This document shows positions 50,700 to 59,078 of a DNA stretch of 64,000 nt, piece by piece. The stretch is taken from contig JAAEZD010000012.1 of assembly GCA_018223035.1 (NCBI GenBank), forward strand, positions 104,855-168,854, in the 5' to 3' direction. Under the pieces are notes generated by a model. That model made no database searches and was not told the DNA's origin. It was given only the letters and a program-made list of their open reading frames with translations. The position numbers and the translations under genes are program-made. Numbering within the stretch: the first letter of the stretch is position 1; every line of letters begins with the position of its first letter. The stretch is from Heliomarina sp018223035. Lineage in GTDB: Bacteria; Pseudomonadota; Alphaproteobacteria; Rhodobacterales; Rhodobacteraceae.

Positions 50700-51029
50700 A
50701 TGGCTATTGATCTAACGACGATGTCGCGCAAGGAACTTTTGAAATTGCGCGATGATGTCGAGAAGGAATTGACGCTTGTTGAAGAGCGCGAACGCAAAGA
50801 GGCACTGAAAGCAGCCCAGGATGTGGCAGCTCAATACGGCTATTCCCTTTCGGAACTCGCCGAAGCGGCTGGCAAAAAAGGCCGCGGCAAAGGCAAACGT
50901 TCCAAGACCGGGCCGAAATACCGCAACCCGGATGATGCCGAACAGACATGGTCGGGACTAGGCCGGAAACCGCAATGGTTCCATGATGCGCTTGCAAATG
51001 GTGTCGACATGAAAGACCTTGAAATCTGA
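50700..51029 (+). CDS. H-NS-family nucleoid protein (HvrA-like)
   Basis: A 109-residue H-NS histone family protein. Residues 8-60 form the coiled-coil oligomerisation region (SRKELLKLRDDVEKELTLVEERERKEA), and the C-terminus carries the DNA-binding motif KYRNPDDAEQTWSGLGRKPQWF. HvrA in Rhodobacter regulates photosynthesis and nitrogen genes. Here it may silence AT-rich DNA and regulate nearby genes. It lies 113 bases after ecm and 21 before deoD. Confidence 0.92.
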   Translation: MAIDLTTMSRKELLKLRDDVEKELTLVEERERKEALKAAQDVAAQYGYSLSELAEAAGKKGRGKGKRSKTGPKYRNPDDAEQTWSGLGRKPQWFHDALANGVDMKDLEI

Positions 51030-51050
51030 TAATAATATTCGGATTTCGAA

Positions 51051-51755
51051 ATGACGATACACATCGGCGCTCAACCGGGCGATATTGCACAGACAGTGCT
51101 GTTGCCCGGCGATCCTTACAGGGCCAAATGGGCAGCCAGCACGTTTCTTGACGATGCGCGCCTTGTAAATGATGTGCGGGGTATGCTGGGTTATACCGGC
51201 ACCTGGAAAGGGAACCCCGTCACCATACAGGGAAGCGGCATGGGCATGCCTTCCCTGTCAATCTACGTAAATGAACTGATCCGCGACTATGACGCTAAGA
51301 CCCTGATCAGGATCGGGTCCTGCGGCGCTATGCAGAATTCAGTGAAGGTTCGCGATGTCATTATCGCAATGACGGCCAGCACGATAAGCACGCCGTCACG
51401 CGGAATCTTCCGCGAATTGCAGTTCGCACCCTGTGCTGACTGGTCCCTGCTGTCAGCCGCAGCCAAGGCCGCCGAGGCCAAGGGTACCCGCACCCATGTA
51501 GGCGGCATTTATTCTTCTGACACGTTCTACGACGAGAGACCGGACCTGAATGAGGAAATGACCCGCCACGGTATTCTCGGCGTCGAAATGGAAGCGGCGG
51601 AGCTGTACACGCTCGCAGCGCGCTACGGACGGCGCGCCTTGGCGGTGCTTACCGTTTCTGACCATCTTCTGACCGGTGACGCGCTGCCCTCGGATCAGCG
51701 TGAGACCAGCTTTGGCGATATGGTCGAGATCGCCCTGCAATCAGCGTTTGAATAG
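51051..51755 (+). CDS. deoD: Purine-nucleoside phosphorylase (hexameric type)
   Basis: A 234-residue phosphorylase that splits purine nucleosides with phosphate into base and ribose-1-phosphate. It begins MTIHIGAQPGDIAQTVLLPGDP, has the phosphate-binding RIGSCGAMQ and the catalytic Asp in LTVSDHLLTG. Length equals that of E. coli DeoD. It fits with the BMP nucleoside transporter at 34.8-39.5 kb. Confidence 0.95.
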   Translation: MTIHIGAQPGDIAQTVLLPGDPYRAKWAASTFLDDARLVNDVRGMLGYTGTWKGNPVTIQGSGMGMPSLSIYVNELIRDYDAKTLIRIGSCGAMQNSVKVRDVIIAMTASTISTPSRGIFRELQFAPCADWSLLSAAAKAAEAKGTRTHVGGIYSSDTFYDERPDLNEEMTRHGILGVEMEAAELYTLAARYGRRALAVLTVSDHLLTGDALPSDQRETSFGDMVEIALQSAFE

Positions 51756-51758
51756 AAA

Positions 51759-51782
51759 ACAGCGACCCAAATGGGTCGCTGT
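51759..51782 (-). terminator. Terminator between deoD and the VPLPA-CTERM gene
   Basis: ACAGCGACCC and GGGTCGCTGT form a 10-bp stem with an AAAT loop (51759-51782). A TTTT follows on the minus strand, favouring the VPLPA gene; it may serve both convergent genes. Confidence 0.8.
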
Positions 51783-51804
51783 CATCACGAGCATTTATTG
51801 CCGA

Positions 51805-52461
51805 TCAGGATTTCGACTTGCGGCGTCGCATCGCTGCCAACCCGCCGAAACCAGCCAGCATCAGCCAACCTGCCGCCGGAAGAGGCACTTGAGCACCCGG
51901 GTTGGGGTTGCCCGGGCTTTCGCCCGCTGTCGTAATCACCGACTTGGCGAGGGTCACGATCCAGCCAGCGGTCAGCACGTCGATGTCCATCCAGAGTTTC
52001 AGACCGGTCTCGACATCGTCGTAAAGAGCCGTATCAAGGGTAAACTCGGTGAAAGAATAGGCGTTATCCTGACCGGTCAGCGCCCCGATCAGCAGCCACT
52101 CACCAGCTCCGCCATTGCCCGCAGCGTCATACCCGAAGATATTGTCGACTTCACAGGGACCACTGCCGCAAGCGTCATCAACGTCGTAATTCGAGACGTT
52201 CAGTTTGATTTCGCTCGAGGAACTCGCCCCTGGAATGGCATCATGCATCCAGCCCCAGTCCTCACCTGAGCCCCGGTAATACGGGCTATCGGTTGGCGAA
52301 TTGCCGGGCGGGATGAAATAGTTGGAGTTCGAACTCGACCCACCGAAGTCGACCAGAGCGGCCGCGTCCGTGTAGTCGTAAGTATCGACTGCGGCGCTTG
52401 CCATGCCTGCCGACAATGTCGTGGCCAGGAGGGCAGCTAGAGTTACTTTGAACTTCATCAT
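51805..52461 (-). CDS. VPLPA-CTERM (exosortase-type) surface protein
   Basis: A 218-residue secreted protein with a signal peptide (MMKFKVTLAALLATTLSAGMASA) and a C-terminal sorting signal VPLPAAGWLMLAGFGGLAAMRRRK (VPLPA motif, hydrophobic helix, basic tail), the roseobacter version of PEP-CTERM. The mature part is Ser/Asn/Gly-rich with two Cys (ACGSGPC). The sorting enzyme (exosortase) and others are not in the window. Such proteins are thought to be exopolysaccharide-linked surface proteins. The start has GGAG 7 bases before the ATG. Confidence 0.9.
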   Translation of the reverse strand: MMKFKVTLAALLATTLSAGMASAAVDTYDYTDAAALVDFGGSSSNSNYFIPPGNSPTDSPYYRGSGEDWGWMHDAIPGASSSSEIKLNVSNYDVDDACGSGPCEVDNIFGYDAAGNGGAGEWLLIGALTGQDNAYSFTEFTLDTALYDDVETGLKLWMDIDVLTAGWIVTLAKSVITTAGESPGNPNPGAQVPLPAAGWLMLAGFGGLAAMRRRKSKS

Positions 52462-52728
52462 ATTAAAACTCCGAAAACGTACAATATTAGGTCACAAGCA
52501 CGCGCAGCTTGCCTTATTTTTGCCTGAATTCAAAATAGTTTCCCGCATTCGAACATGGCACAGAGCGTTCACACAACCCTGAGGGAAAAATAAAAACAAT
52601 GATTTCAAGCTGTTGACGAAAAATAGGGTAATAAGTTTTTTCTTGCCCCCGCTTACCCCTGCCCTCGCGAAGCTAACAATTCAAAGCAAATTTGCATCAA
52701 AACCGGATTTTAAGACCAAATGTGGGCG

Positions 52729-53577
52729 CTAACTGATTCCGTGACCGCCCTCATAGGCTCTTGGCGCAGGTTGCTCCCAACCAGCCAAGGCATTGGCAGC
52801 CGGAGCAAATATCTCGACATGCAGAGGATGGCACGCTGCGGTGTCGCTTGAATGTTCCGCGCTGCAATCTCCGCCGGGACAGGCGCTGAGCGATCCGATC
52901 AGATCGATCTCGGCAAAGAATTCCAGGTAATCGCCGGGCCGCACCGGGCTGGCTTTCATGAAGTACTGGCCAGTATCCCGCGTAAACCCCGTACACATGA
53001 AAACGTTCAGCACATCGTGCACGTGAGTCTCTGCGACCTCCGGGGGCATATCCAGAAAGGCCGACAGACTGCGCGTCAGGTTCGAATGGCAGCAATGATG
53101 ATAAGAGTTCCCGAACAGCAGAACGCCGGTATAGGGGTCGCAACGCGTTCCGATCACATCATGAACAGAACCACCGAACTGATCGATGCCGTACCAGGCC
53201 AGTGTGTCCTCGACGATCGTCGCCATCGGTCGCATATGCGGAAAGCTCGACCAAAGACGATCCCCGGTGCTGACATGCGTGCCGTGCAGCGCGCGGGTCT
53301 TGCCGGAATAGAACCTTTCCGAAAGGTCATTCGCGTTCCAGAGGTTGAGATCGCCGACCTGCGGCCCCTCCACCGAAGAGATCCGAAAGAAGTGCCCAGC
53401 AGGAACCCGAAAGCAGCGCGCATCCCGGGGCGGCACCAGAACCTCAACCGTCGACACGGCCCCTGCCCTCGCTCCACGGTAGAGCGCGAGGTCAGGTTTC
53501 GGCAGGGTCTCGGTCGGGTAACAGATCACCGGCGCAATCGCGCGGCGGGCCTCTGCATCATCAGGTATATCATTCAT
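52729..53577 (-). CDS. DUF1989 (urea carboxylase-associated) family protein
   Basis: A 282-residue protein of the DUF1989 family, whose members accompany urea carboxylase/allophanate hydrolase in guanidine or urea metabolism (some are carboxyguanidine or guanidine-related hydrolase subunits). It has VPAGHFFRISSVEGPQVGDLNLWNANDLSERF and a late Cys/His set GNSYHHCCHSNL. No urea carboxylase genes are adjacent, so its role here is unknown. ATG 53577 begins the family-like MNDIPDDAEA. Confidence 0.85.
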   Translation of the reverse strand: MNDIPDDAEARRAIAPVICYPTETLPKPDLALYRGARAGAVSTVEVLVPPRDARCFRVPAGHFFRISSVEGPQVGDLNLWNANDLSERFYSGKTRALHGTHVSTGDRLWSSFPHMRPMATIVEDTLAWYGIDQFGGSVHDVIGTRCDPYTGVLLFGNSYHHCCHSNLTRSLSAFLDMPPEVAETHVHDVLNVFMCTGFTRDTGQYFMKASPVRPGDYLEFFAEIDLIGSLSACPGGDCSAEHSSDTAACHPLHVEIFAPAANALAGWEQPAPRAYEGGHGIS

Positions 53578-53617
53578 GCCAGCAGGTTGCGTCGAAACAG
53601 CCGGCACCGCAAGCCGG

Positions 53618-53812
53618 TCACGTTTTCAGACAGGTTTGCGGCGGTTTGCCTGTTTCGCTCATGACTTCGGCACCGCAGGCCACGCAGCGGAAAAAGCTTT
53701 GCTCTTCCGTGTCGCGCCGCTTGTCCATGCGCCACCGGCAACCGCGGGTTTCGGGGCGCGAATAGATCATGATCAAAACAAGGGCGACAATAAAGATGAT
53801 GGGATAGATCAT
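53618..53812 (-). CDS. Small membrane-anchored protein with a C-terminal two-Cys motif
   Basis: A 64-residue protein with an N-terminal transmembrane helix (residues about 2-17, MIYPIIFIVALVLIMIY) and a C-terminal domain with RCVACGAEVMSETGKPPQTC: three cysteines, as in a small Zn ribbon. GGGAAGGGAC precedes the start. Similar proteins occur in Rhodobacteraceae; function unknown. Sits 40 bases before the DUF1989 gene on the same strand. Confidence 0.75.
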   Translation of the reverse strand: MIYPIIFIVALVLIMIYSRPETRGCRWRMDKRRDTEEQSFFRCVACGAEVMSETGKPPQTCLKT

Positions 53813-53856
53813 GTCCCTTCCCTATCCCCTTTCCTGCCCGAATTGCAAAACCCGGA

Positions 53857-54000
53857 TCAGGCAACTTCGGCGTAATCGAAAAGGTCGGGCTCGCGTGTTT
53901 CAGCCTCGGCTTTCTCGACCGGGGTGAAATAGCCCCAGGCGTCTTCAAGCAATGCGAGCGCACGTTGGGCGGGGGTTTGGTTCTGATGGTCTTCCAGCAT
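53857..54000 (-). CDS. Small 47-residue cytosolic protein
   Basis: ATG 54000 with CCAGGAGAGACTCCC upstream (AGGAGA SD). It encodes MLEDHQNQTPAQRALALLEDAWGYFTPVEKAEAETREPDLFDYAEVA (47 aa), helical and acidic. Too short for domain assignment, but its codon use, SD and size match small conserved proteins of Rhodobacteraceae. It lies 44 bases upstream of the 64-residue membrane protein. Confidence 0.7.
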   Translation of the reverse strand: MLEDHQNQTPAQRALALLEDAWGYFTPVEKAEAETREPDLFDYAEVA

Positions 54001-54116
54001 GGGAGTCTCTCCTGGACGTATTTTCCTCCCTGCCCCCGATGTAATCCTACAGCGTGCGAATGACCTCCGATGATACCGAAAACACGCCATGCAATTGGCG
54101 CAAAGCTTACCCGAGG

Positions 54117-54563
54117 TTAGTTCAGCCGCCAGACCTGCAAGGTGTCTGTATCGACCACCCAATCCACTATTAGCGTCGGGCAGCAGCGCGGATCATTTGG
54201 CCCCGGCATCGTCGTCTTGAGCCGCACCTGACCGGGGTAGAAATTCGCCTCGCGCGGGCTGGTGCCGAAAACCTCGACAGGGCCGGTAAAATGCCATCCA
54301 TCAGGTTTACGCCGGAAAAGCCCGACATTCAGCATTGTCGCGTTGCCGCCGTCGCGGTTGTCAAAGTAATGAAAGATCAGTGCGGTTTCCGCGACCCCGG
54401 GATCGGGATTATCCGAAAACAGGATCGGGGCGCTATCGCCGGGCCGAACATCCAGCACCTGTGCGGTCAGCGGAGAGATAAAGCTCCAGTCCTGCGCGAG
54501 AGCAGGACCGGAAAAAACGGAAAACGCCAGCAAAAGCCCTGCCAGCGTTCCCCGGGTCAACAT
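54117..54563 (-). CDS. Small secreted protein at the end of the sdh operon
   Basis: A 148-residue protein with a signal peptide (cleavage near residue 23, ALAQ|DW). The mature part is beta-rich, with NPDPGVAETALIFHYFDNRDGG and a late two-Cys DPRCCPTLIVDWVV. I do not recognise the family. Its start codon overlaps the sdhB stop by one base (TGATG), so it is translationally coupled to sdhB. It is therefore probably expressed with succinate dehydrogenase, but no link to the enzyme is known. Confidence 0.75.
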   Translation of the reverse strand: MLTRGTLAGLLLAFSVFSGPALAQDWSFISPLTAQVLDVRPGDSAPILFSDNPDPGVAETALIFHYFDNRDGGNATMLNVGLFRRKPDGWHFTGPVEVFGTSPREANFYPGQVRLKTTMPGPNDPRCCPTLIVDWVVDTDTLQVWRLN

Positions 54564-55342
54564 CAGACGGCACGCTCCACCATCATCTTCTTGATCTCTG
54601 CAATTGCCTTGGCCGGGTTCAGGCCCTTGGGGCAGGTCTTGGTGCAGTTCATGATCGTGTGGCAGCGATACAGCTTGAACGGGTCTTCCAACCCGTCCAG
54701 ACGCTCACCCGTGGCCTCATCGCGGCTGTCAATGATCCAGCGATAGGCATGAAGCAGCGCGGCCGGCCCAAGGTAACGGTCACCGTTCCACCAGTAGCTC
54801 GGGCAGGATGTCGAGCACGACGCGCACATCACGCATTCATACAAACCGTCGAGCTTTTTACGGTCTTCGATGGACTGCCGCCACTCTTTTGCGGGGCGGT
54901 TCGTCTTGGTTTCGAGCCACGGCATGATGCTCGCGTGCTGCGCATAGAAATGCGTCAGGTCCGGGATCAGGTCGCGCACCACCGGCATATGCGGCAGCGG
55001 ATAGATCTTTACGTCACCCTTTACCTCGTCCAGCCCGTAGATACAGGCCAGCGTGTTGATCCCGTCGATGTTCATCGCGCAGGAGCCGCAGATCCCTTCG
55101 CGGCAGGACCGGCGGAAGGTCAGCGTCGGGTCGATTTCGTTCTTGATCTTGATGAGCGCGTCCAGAACCATCGGGCCGCACTTGTCCATATCAAGGAAAT
55201 AGGTATCGACGCGCGGGTTTTCCCCGTCATCGGGCGACCAGCGATAGATGTCGAACTTGCGCACGTTCGTCGCGCCCTGAGGCTTGGGCCAGGTCTTGCC
55301 CTTTTTCATGCGCGAATTCTTGGGAAGTGTCAGTTGTACCAT
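54563..55342 (-). CDS. sdhB: Succinate dehydrogenase iron-sulfur subunit
   Basis: A 259-residue subunit carrying the three Fe-S clusters that pass electrons from SdhA to the quinone. Cys motifs: CREGICGSCAMNIDG (2Fe-2S), CVMCASCSTSCPSYWWN (4Fe-4S) and CHTIMNCTKTCPKGLNP (3Fe-4S). It follows the small lipoprotein gene, with 3 bases between, and ends at the secreted-protein start. Confidence 0.97.
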   Translation of the reverse strand: MVQLTLPKNSRMKKGKTWPKPQGATNVRKFDIYRWSPDDGENPRVDTYFLDMDKCGPMVLDALIKIKNEIDPTLTFRRSCREGICGSCAMNIDGINTLACIYGLDEVKGDVKIYPLPHMPVVRDLIPDLTHFYAQHASIMPWLETKTNRPAKEWRQSIEDRKKLDGLYECVMCASCSTSCPSYWWNGDRYLGPAALLHAYRWIIDSRDEATGERLDGLEDPFKLYRCHTIMNCTKTCPKGLNPAKAIAEIKKMMVERAV

Positions 55343-55345
55343 GTC

Positions 55346-55627
55346 CTACAAACCTTTCGCACGTACGCAGGCGTTGGCTTTATCCGCCTGAGCCTGTGTC
55401 ACCGTGTCCGACGCTTCGACCTCTGCAGAGAGGGCGCCAGCGCTGTTTCTCACCAGATTGGTGCTAACCGGGCCGCTGATGCCAGCCTCAGCAACGCAGG
55501 TACGGAATGCAGCAGCTTTCGCGTCGTTTTCGGGCGAAGAGCCGCAGGCCGAAACCATACCAGCCACAACGAATGCGCCAAGAAGAGAAACTCGTTTTGC
55601 GTCAAGAACCAGAGTTTGGATCTTCAT
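55346..55627 (-). CDS. Small lipoprotein inserted between sdhA and sdhB
   Basis: A 93-residue protein with a lipoprotein signal: LLGAFVVAGMVSAC, with the lipidation Cys28. The mature part is small and acidic-to-neutral with Cys-X21ff-Cys spacing (CVAEAG...NACVRAKGL), perhaps a disulfide. It starts by a TGATG overlap with the sdhA stop and ends 3 bases before sdhB, so it is part of the sdh mRNA. No homology recognised. Unusual because sdhA and sdhB are normally adjacent. Confidence 0.75.
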   Translation of the reverse strand: MKIQTLVLDAKRVSLLGAFVVAGMVSACGSSPENDAKAAAFRTCVAEAGISGPVSTNLVRNSAGALSAEVEASDTVTQAQADKANACVRAKGL

Positions 55628-57432
55628 CAGAATGTCCTTTCTTTCGGCGCGATCTTTTTCAGCGAGATGCCACCTTCGGCCTCGGTGCTGAGCGGGTCCT
55701 TGATCACGTCGCGATAGGTCAGCTTGACGTTTTTGCCGTCGAGATGCGCAATCGTGTGCACCCGCCAGTTTTCGTCGTCGCGGGCTGAGAAATCCTCATG
55801 CGCATGGGCGCCACGGCTTTCCTTGCGGGCCTCGGCCCCGGCGATGGTCGCCAGCGCGTTTGGCATCAGGTTGGTCAGCTCCAGCGTTTCCATCAGGTCC
55901 GAGTTCCAGACAAGGCTACGGTCCGTGACCTTGATATCGTTCAGCTTCGCCGCGATGGCATCCATCTTCTCGACGCCTTCGGACAGCGTTTTCGACGTCC
56001 GGAACACCGCCGCATCCGCCTGCATCGTCCGCTGCATCTCAAGCCGCAGCTCTGCCGTCGGCACGGCGCCATCGGCGTTGCGGAAATGATCGAACCGATC
56101 AAAGGCCGCATCCACGCTCGCTTGGTTCAGCACCGGGTTCTTGCTTGACGGATCGACAACCTTACCGGCCCGGATCGCAGCCGCACGACCGAACACCACA
56201 AGGTCGATCAGCGAGTTCGAGCCCAGACGGTTCGCGCCATGCACGCTGGCACATCCCGCCTCACCTACGGCCATCAGACCCGGCACAATGGCGTTCTTGT
56301 CACTTTCGGTCGGATTCAGCACTTCGCCCCAGTAGTTGGTTGGAATACCGCCCATGTTATAGTGCACGGTGGGCAGAACCGGGATCGGTTCCTTGGTCAC
56401 ATCGACACCCGCAAAGATCTTGGCCGATTCCGAGATACCCGGCAGCCGTTCCGCCAGCGCTTCGGCAGGCAGGTGGCTCAGGTTCAGGTGGATGTGGTCG
56501 CCATGTTCGCCAACGCCACGGCCTTCGCGGATCTCCATCGTCATCGAACGCGAGACGTAGTCGCGCGGCGCAAGATCCTTGTAGGTCGGCGCATAGCGTT
56601 CCATGAAACGCTCGCCTTCCGAGTTGGTGAGATAGCCGCCTTCGCCACGAGCGCCCTCAGTAATCAGGCAGCCCGAACCGTAAATGCCGGTCGGGTGGAA
56701 CTGCACGAACTCCATGTCCTGCAGCGCAAGACCGGCGCGCGCCACCATGCCGCCACCGTCACCGGTGCAGGTATGGGCCGAGGTCGCGCTGAAATAAGCA
56801 CGACCGTAACCGCCCGTCGCCAGCACCACCATCTTGGCGTTGAAGACGTGCATCGTGCCATCGTCGAGCTTCCAGCAGACAACGCCCTGACACTGCCCGT
56901 CCTCGGACATGATCAAGTCGATGGCGAAATATTCGACGTAGAATTCCGCCTTTTGCTTCAGGCTCTGGCCGTAAAGCGTGTGCAGGATCGCGTGGCCGGT
57001 CCGGTCTGCCGCCGCACAGGTCCGTTGCACCGGGGGGCCTTCGCCGAATTCGGTGGTGTGGCCGCCGAACGGGCGCTGGTAGATCTTGCCTTCTTCGGTA
57101 CGCGAGAACGGCACACCGTAATGTTCCAGTTCATACACCGCCTTGGGCGCTTCGCGGGCGAGGTATTCCATCGCATCCGTGTCGCCCAGCCAGTCCGAGC
57201 CCTTGACGGTGTCATACATGTGCCACTGCCAGTTGTCCGGACCCATGTTGGACAGCGAAGCGGCGATCCCGCCCTGCGCCGCAACAGTGTGCGAACGCGT
57301 CGGGAAAACCTTGGTCACGCAGGCAGTGCGCAGCCCCTGCTCGGCCATGCCGAGCGTCGCACGCAAGCCCGCGCCACCGGCGCCGACAACTACGACGTCA
57401 TATTCATGCGTCTCGTATTCGTATGCGGCCAT
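55627..57432 (-). CDS. sdhA: Succinate dehydrogenase flavoprotein subunit
   Basis: A 601-residue flavoprotein that oxidises succinate to fumarate. The covalent FAD linkage is at His48 in RSHTVAAQGG; other motifs are VVVVGAGGAGLRATLG, GGHTTEFGEGPPVQRTC and HGANRLGSNSLIDLVVFGR. The C-terminal domain has Arg-rich SRGAHAHEDFSARDDENW. It follows sdhD with 10 bases between and overlaps the lipoprotein gene. Confidence 0.98.
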   Translation of the reverse strand: MAAYEYETHEYDVVVVGAGGAGLRATLGMAEQGLRTACVTKVFPTRSHTVAAQGGIAASLSNMGPDNWQWHMYDTVKGSDWLGDTDAMEYLAREAPKAVYELEHYGVPFSRTEEGKIYQRPFGGHTTEFGEGPPVQRTCAAADRTGHAILHTLYGQSLKQKAEFYVEYFAIDLIMSEDGQCQGVVCWKLDDGTMHVFNAKMVVLATGGYGRAYFSATSAHTCTGDGGGMVARAGLALQDMEFVQFHPTGIYGSGCLITEGARGEGGYLTNSEGERFMERYAPTYKDLAPRDYVSRSMTMEIREGRGVGEHGDHIHLNLSHLPAEALAERLPGISESAKIFAGVDVTKEPIPVLPTVHYNMGGIPTNYWGEVLNPTESDKNAIVPGLMAVGEAGCASVHGANRLGSNSLIDLVVFGRAAAIRAGKVVDPSSKNPVLNQASVDAAFDRFDHFRNADGAVPTAELRLEMQRTMQADAAVFRTSKTLSEGVEKMDAIAAKLNDIKVTDRSLVWNSDLMETLELTNLMPNALATIAGAEARKESRGAHAHEDFSARDDENWRVHTIAHLDGKNVKLTYRDVIKDPLSTEAEGGISLKKIAPKERTF

Positions 57433-57442
57433 TTTAGTCTCC

Positions 57443-57814
57443 TTACAGGGCGAGCTTGATCAGCGCATAGACGGACACTGCGATGATGGCATAGGCCACG
57501 CAGGTAACGGCGATGATCGTAATGCGGCCCGTGAAGCCGTGAACATAGTCCTCGATCGCCATCTGGGCGCCGGACTTAAAGTGAAGCATCCCGACCCAGA
57601 TCGTCAGCGCGGCGACGATGGCGGGGAACGGACGGCTGTAATAGGCAGTGACCTCTTCATAGGTGCCGCCAAGCGCCGAGCCAAAGGTAAAGACGAACAG
57701 CGGTACCAGAACGATCAGCGCAATCGAGCTGATCTGCATATGCCAGTGATGGCTGGTGCCGGATTTGGCCGAACCAAGGCCAACGGCGCGCTTGCGGTCG
57801 GTAAGATAACGCAT
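57443..57814 (-). CDS. sdhD: Succinate dehydrogenase membrane anchor subunit
   Basis: A 123-residue cytochrome b anchor, three helices. It has the heme/quinone-region GMLHFKSGAQMAIEDYVHG near residue 80-98. The N-terminus contains HHWHMQISSIALIVL. Between sdhC (10-base gap) and sdhA. Confidence 0.93.
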   Translation of the reverse strand: MRYLTDRKRAVGLGSAKSGTSHHWHMQISSIALIVLVPLFVFTFGSALGGTYEEVTAYYSRPFPAIVAALTIWVGMLHFKSGAQMAIEDYVHGFTGRITIIAVTCVAYAIIAVSVYALIKLAL

Positions 57815-57824
57815 CTGGGCCTCC

Positions 57825-58214
57825 TTAAACGATGATGACGGTCAAGAGCGTGAGAACAACGGATCCGCCAATGACCACCCAGCCCAGCTTGTCGGCGGTC
57901 TCCATCTCAAGGCACAGCCCCTGATCCCAGATCAGGTGCCGGAGACCCGCCAGCGAATGGTACCAAAGCCCCAGCACCGAGAAGAACATGATGACATCGC
58001 CGATAAACGACGTGACGAACCAGTCAGCCCGATTAAAAGCGGTCTCGGACGTGGCGGCGGCGATCAGCCACCAGGCGATCATCAGCGCGGCTACGATCAT
58101 CGCATTTCCGGTGATACGGGTCAGGATGGAAGTGACAGAGTTGAGCTGAGGCCTGTAGTATTTCCCCAACATAAAGGGTGACAGCGGGCGATTGCCCCGA
58201 TTGACATCGGCCAT
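57825..58214 (-). CDS. sdhC: Succinate dehydrogenase cytochrome b556 subunit
   Basis: A 129-residue three-helix heme-binding subunit. The family signature HSLAGLRHLIWDQGL carries the heme-ligand His. ATG 58214 gives MADVNRGNRPLSPFMLGKYYRPQLN; upstream in-frame residues are rejected. It is the first gene of the sdh operon. Two TGTGATCAC boxes lie 116 and 137 bases upstream. Confidence 0.95.
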   Translation of the reverse strand: MADVNRGNRPLSPFMLGKYYRPQLNSVTSILTRITGNAMIVAALMIAWWLIAAATSETAFNRADWFVTSFIGDVIMFFSVLGLWYHSLAGLRHLIWDQGLCLEMETADKLGWVVIGGSVVLTLLTVIIV

Positions 58215-58329
58215 CTTGGCTCCTTTCAGGTTGGCTGCCCCCGTTAATAATGGATTTTTGCGCCGTGTCACGCGGCTGCATCCATAAAAGGCGCGGTTTT
58301 TTGGCGCGGCTGGCAATGTTTCCACAGTT

Positions 58330-58360
58330 TGTGATCACGAAGTTTTCCGCTGTGATCACA
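58330..58360. promoter_or_regulatory. Two TGTGATCAC boxes, 21 bp apart, upstream of sdhC
   Basis: TGTGATCAC at 58330-58338 and TGTGATCACA at 58351-58360. The second is a perfect 10-base palindrome; centre spacing is 21 bases, two helical turns. They lie upstream of the sdh operon and may be the operator of a GntR- or CRP-like regulator of the TCA cycle. Confidence 0.6.
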
Positions 58361-58487
58361 CTAGAGCGAATTGCGCCGGTTTCGAGGCGACTCGCTAAAT
58401 TCTTACTGAAAATCTGAGAATTACGCAGGATGACGGAACATGTTCAGTTTCAAACCTCGCCTGTCCTTTCCCCGAAACCACCACCGA

Positions 58488-59078
58488 TCAGAGCGCATCC
58501 ATCTGCTCCATCGGCGCCCATCCAGCCCTTATCGCGCGGTTTTCGGGATCGAACCTGTACCAGTTGCCGCCACCCTGCTGATCGTGGCCCCGGCTGATCG
58601 GTTTCCCGGCCAGCGCGCACCATAAAAGTGTCCCCACCGCCCCATGTCCGACAAAGACAAGCGGCCCCTCCGGGACCACGCGCACGACCTCATCCACTTC
58701 GCGCAGAATACGTTGCTGCGCCGCCTCGGCGGTTTCCCAGCCGCGCACAGACTCTCCGGGCCGGGCAAAGAATTGATCCGCAACCTGCTCGAATTCCTCG
58801 CGCGGGAGGTACCCTGTCGACGAGCGGTCGTTTTCGTGCATGTCCGGGCGCGTGATAACAGGCTTACCGCTCCGAACAGCCAGCGGTGCTGCGGTTTCCA
58901 GCGCCTTTCGCTCGGCGCTCGAAACCACCTGCGCACCACAGAGGCCCTGCAATCGGGTAGCAAGCGCCTCGGCCCGCGCCAGACCAACGGCGGAAAGAGA
59001 CCAGTCAGTCACCTCTCGCCCCGGGTCGATTTCGACTTCCGGGTGGCTCAGATAGATCGCCCGGAACCCTTTGCTCAC
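58488..59078 (-). CDS. Histidine-phosphatase-superfamily protein with variant active-site motif
   Basis: A 196-residue protein of the histidine phosphatase (phosphoglycerate mutase-like) fold. The N-terminus has YLSHPEVEIDP, where the usual Arg-His-Gly is replaced by Ser-His-Pro, keeping the His (H12). The second conserved His is in VFVGHGAVGTLL. Enzymatic activity is uncertain because the phosphate-binding Arg is missing. It overlaps mch by 4 bases (ATGA). Confidence 0.82.
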   Translation of the reverse strand: MSKGFRAIYLSHPEVEIDPGREVTDWSLSAVGLARAEALATRLQGLCGAQVVSSAERKALETAAPLAVRSGKPVITRPDMHENDRSSTGYLPREEFEQVADQFFARPGESVRGWETAEAAQQRILREVDEVVRVVPEGPLVFVGHGAVGTLLWCALAGKPISRGHDQQGGGNWYRFDPENRAIRAGWAPMEQMDAL

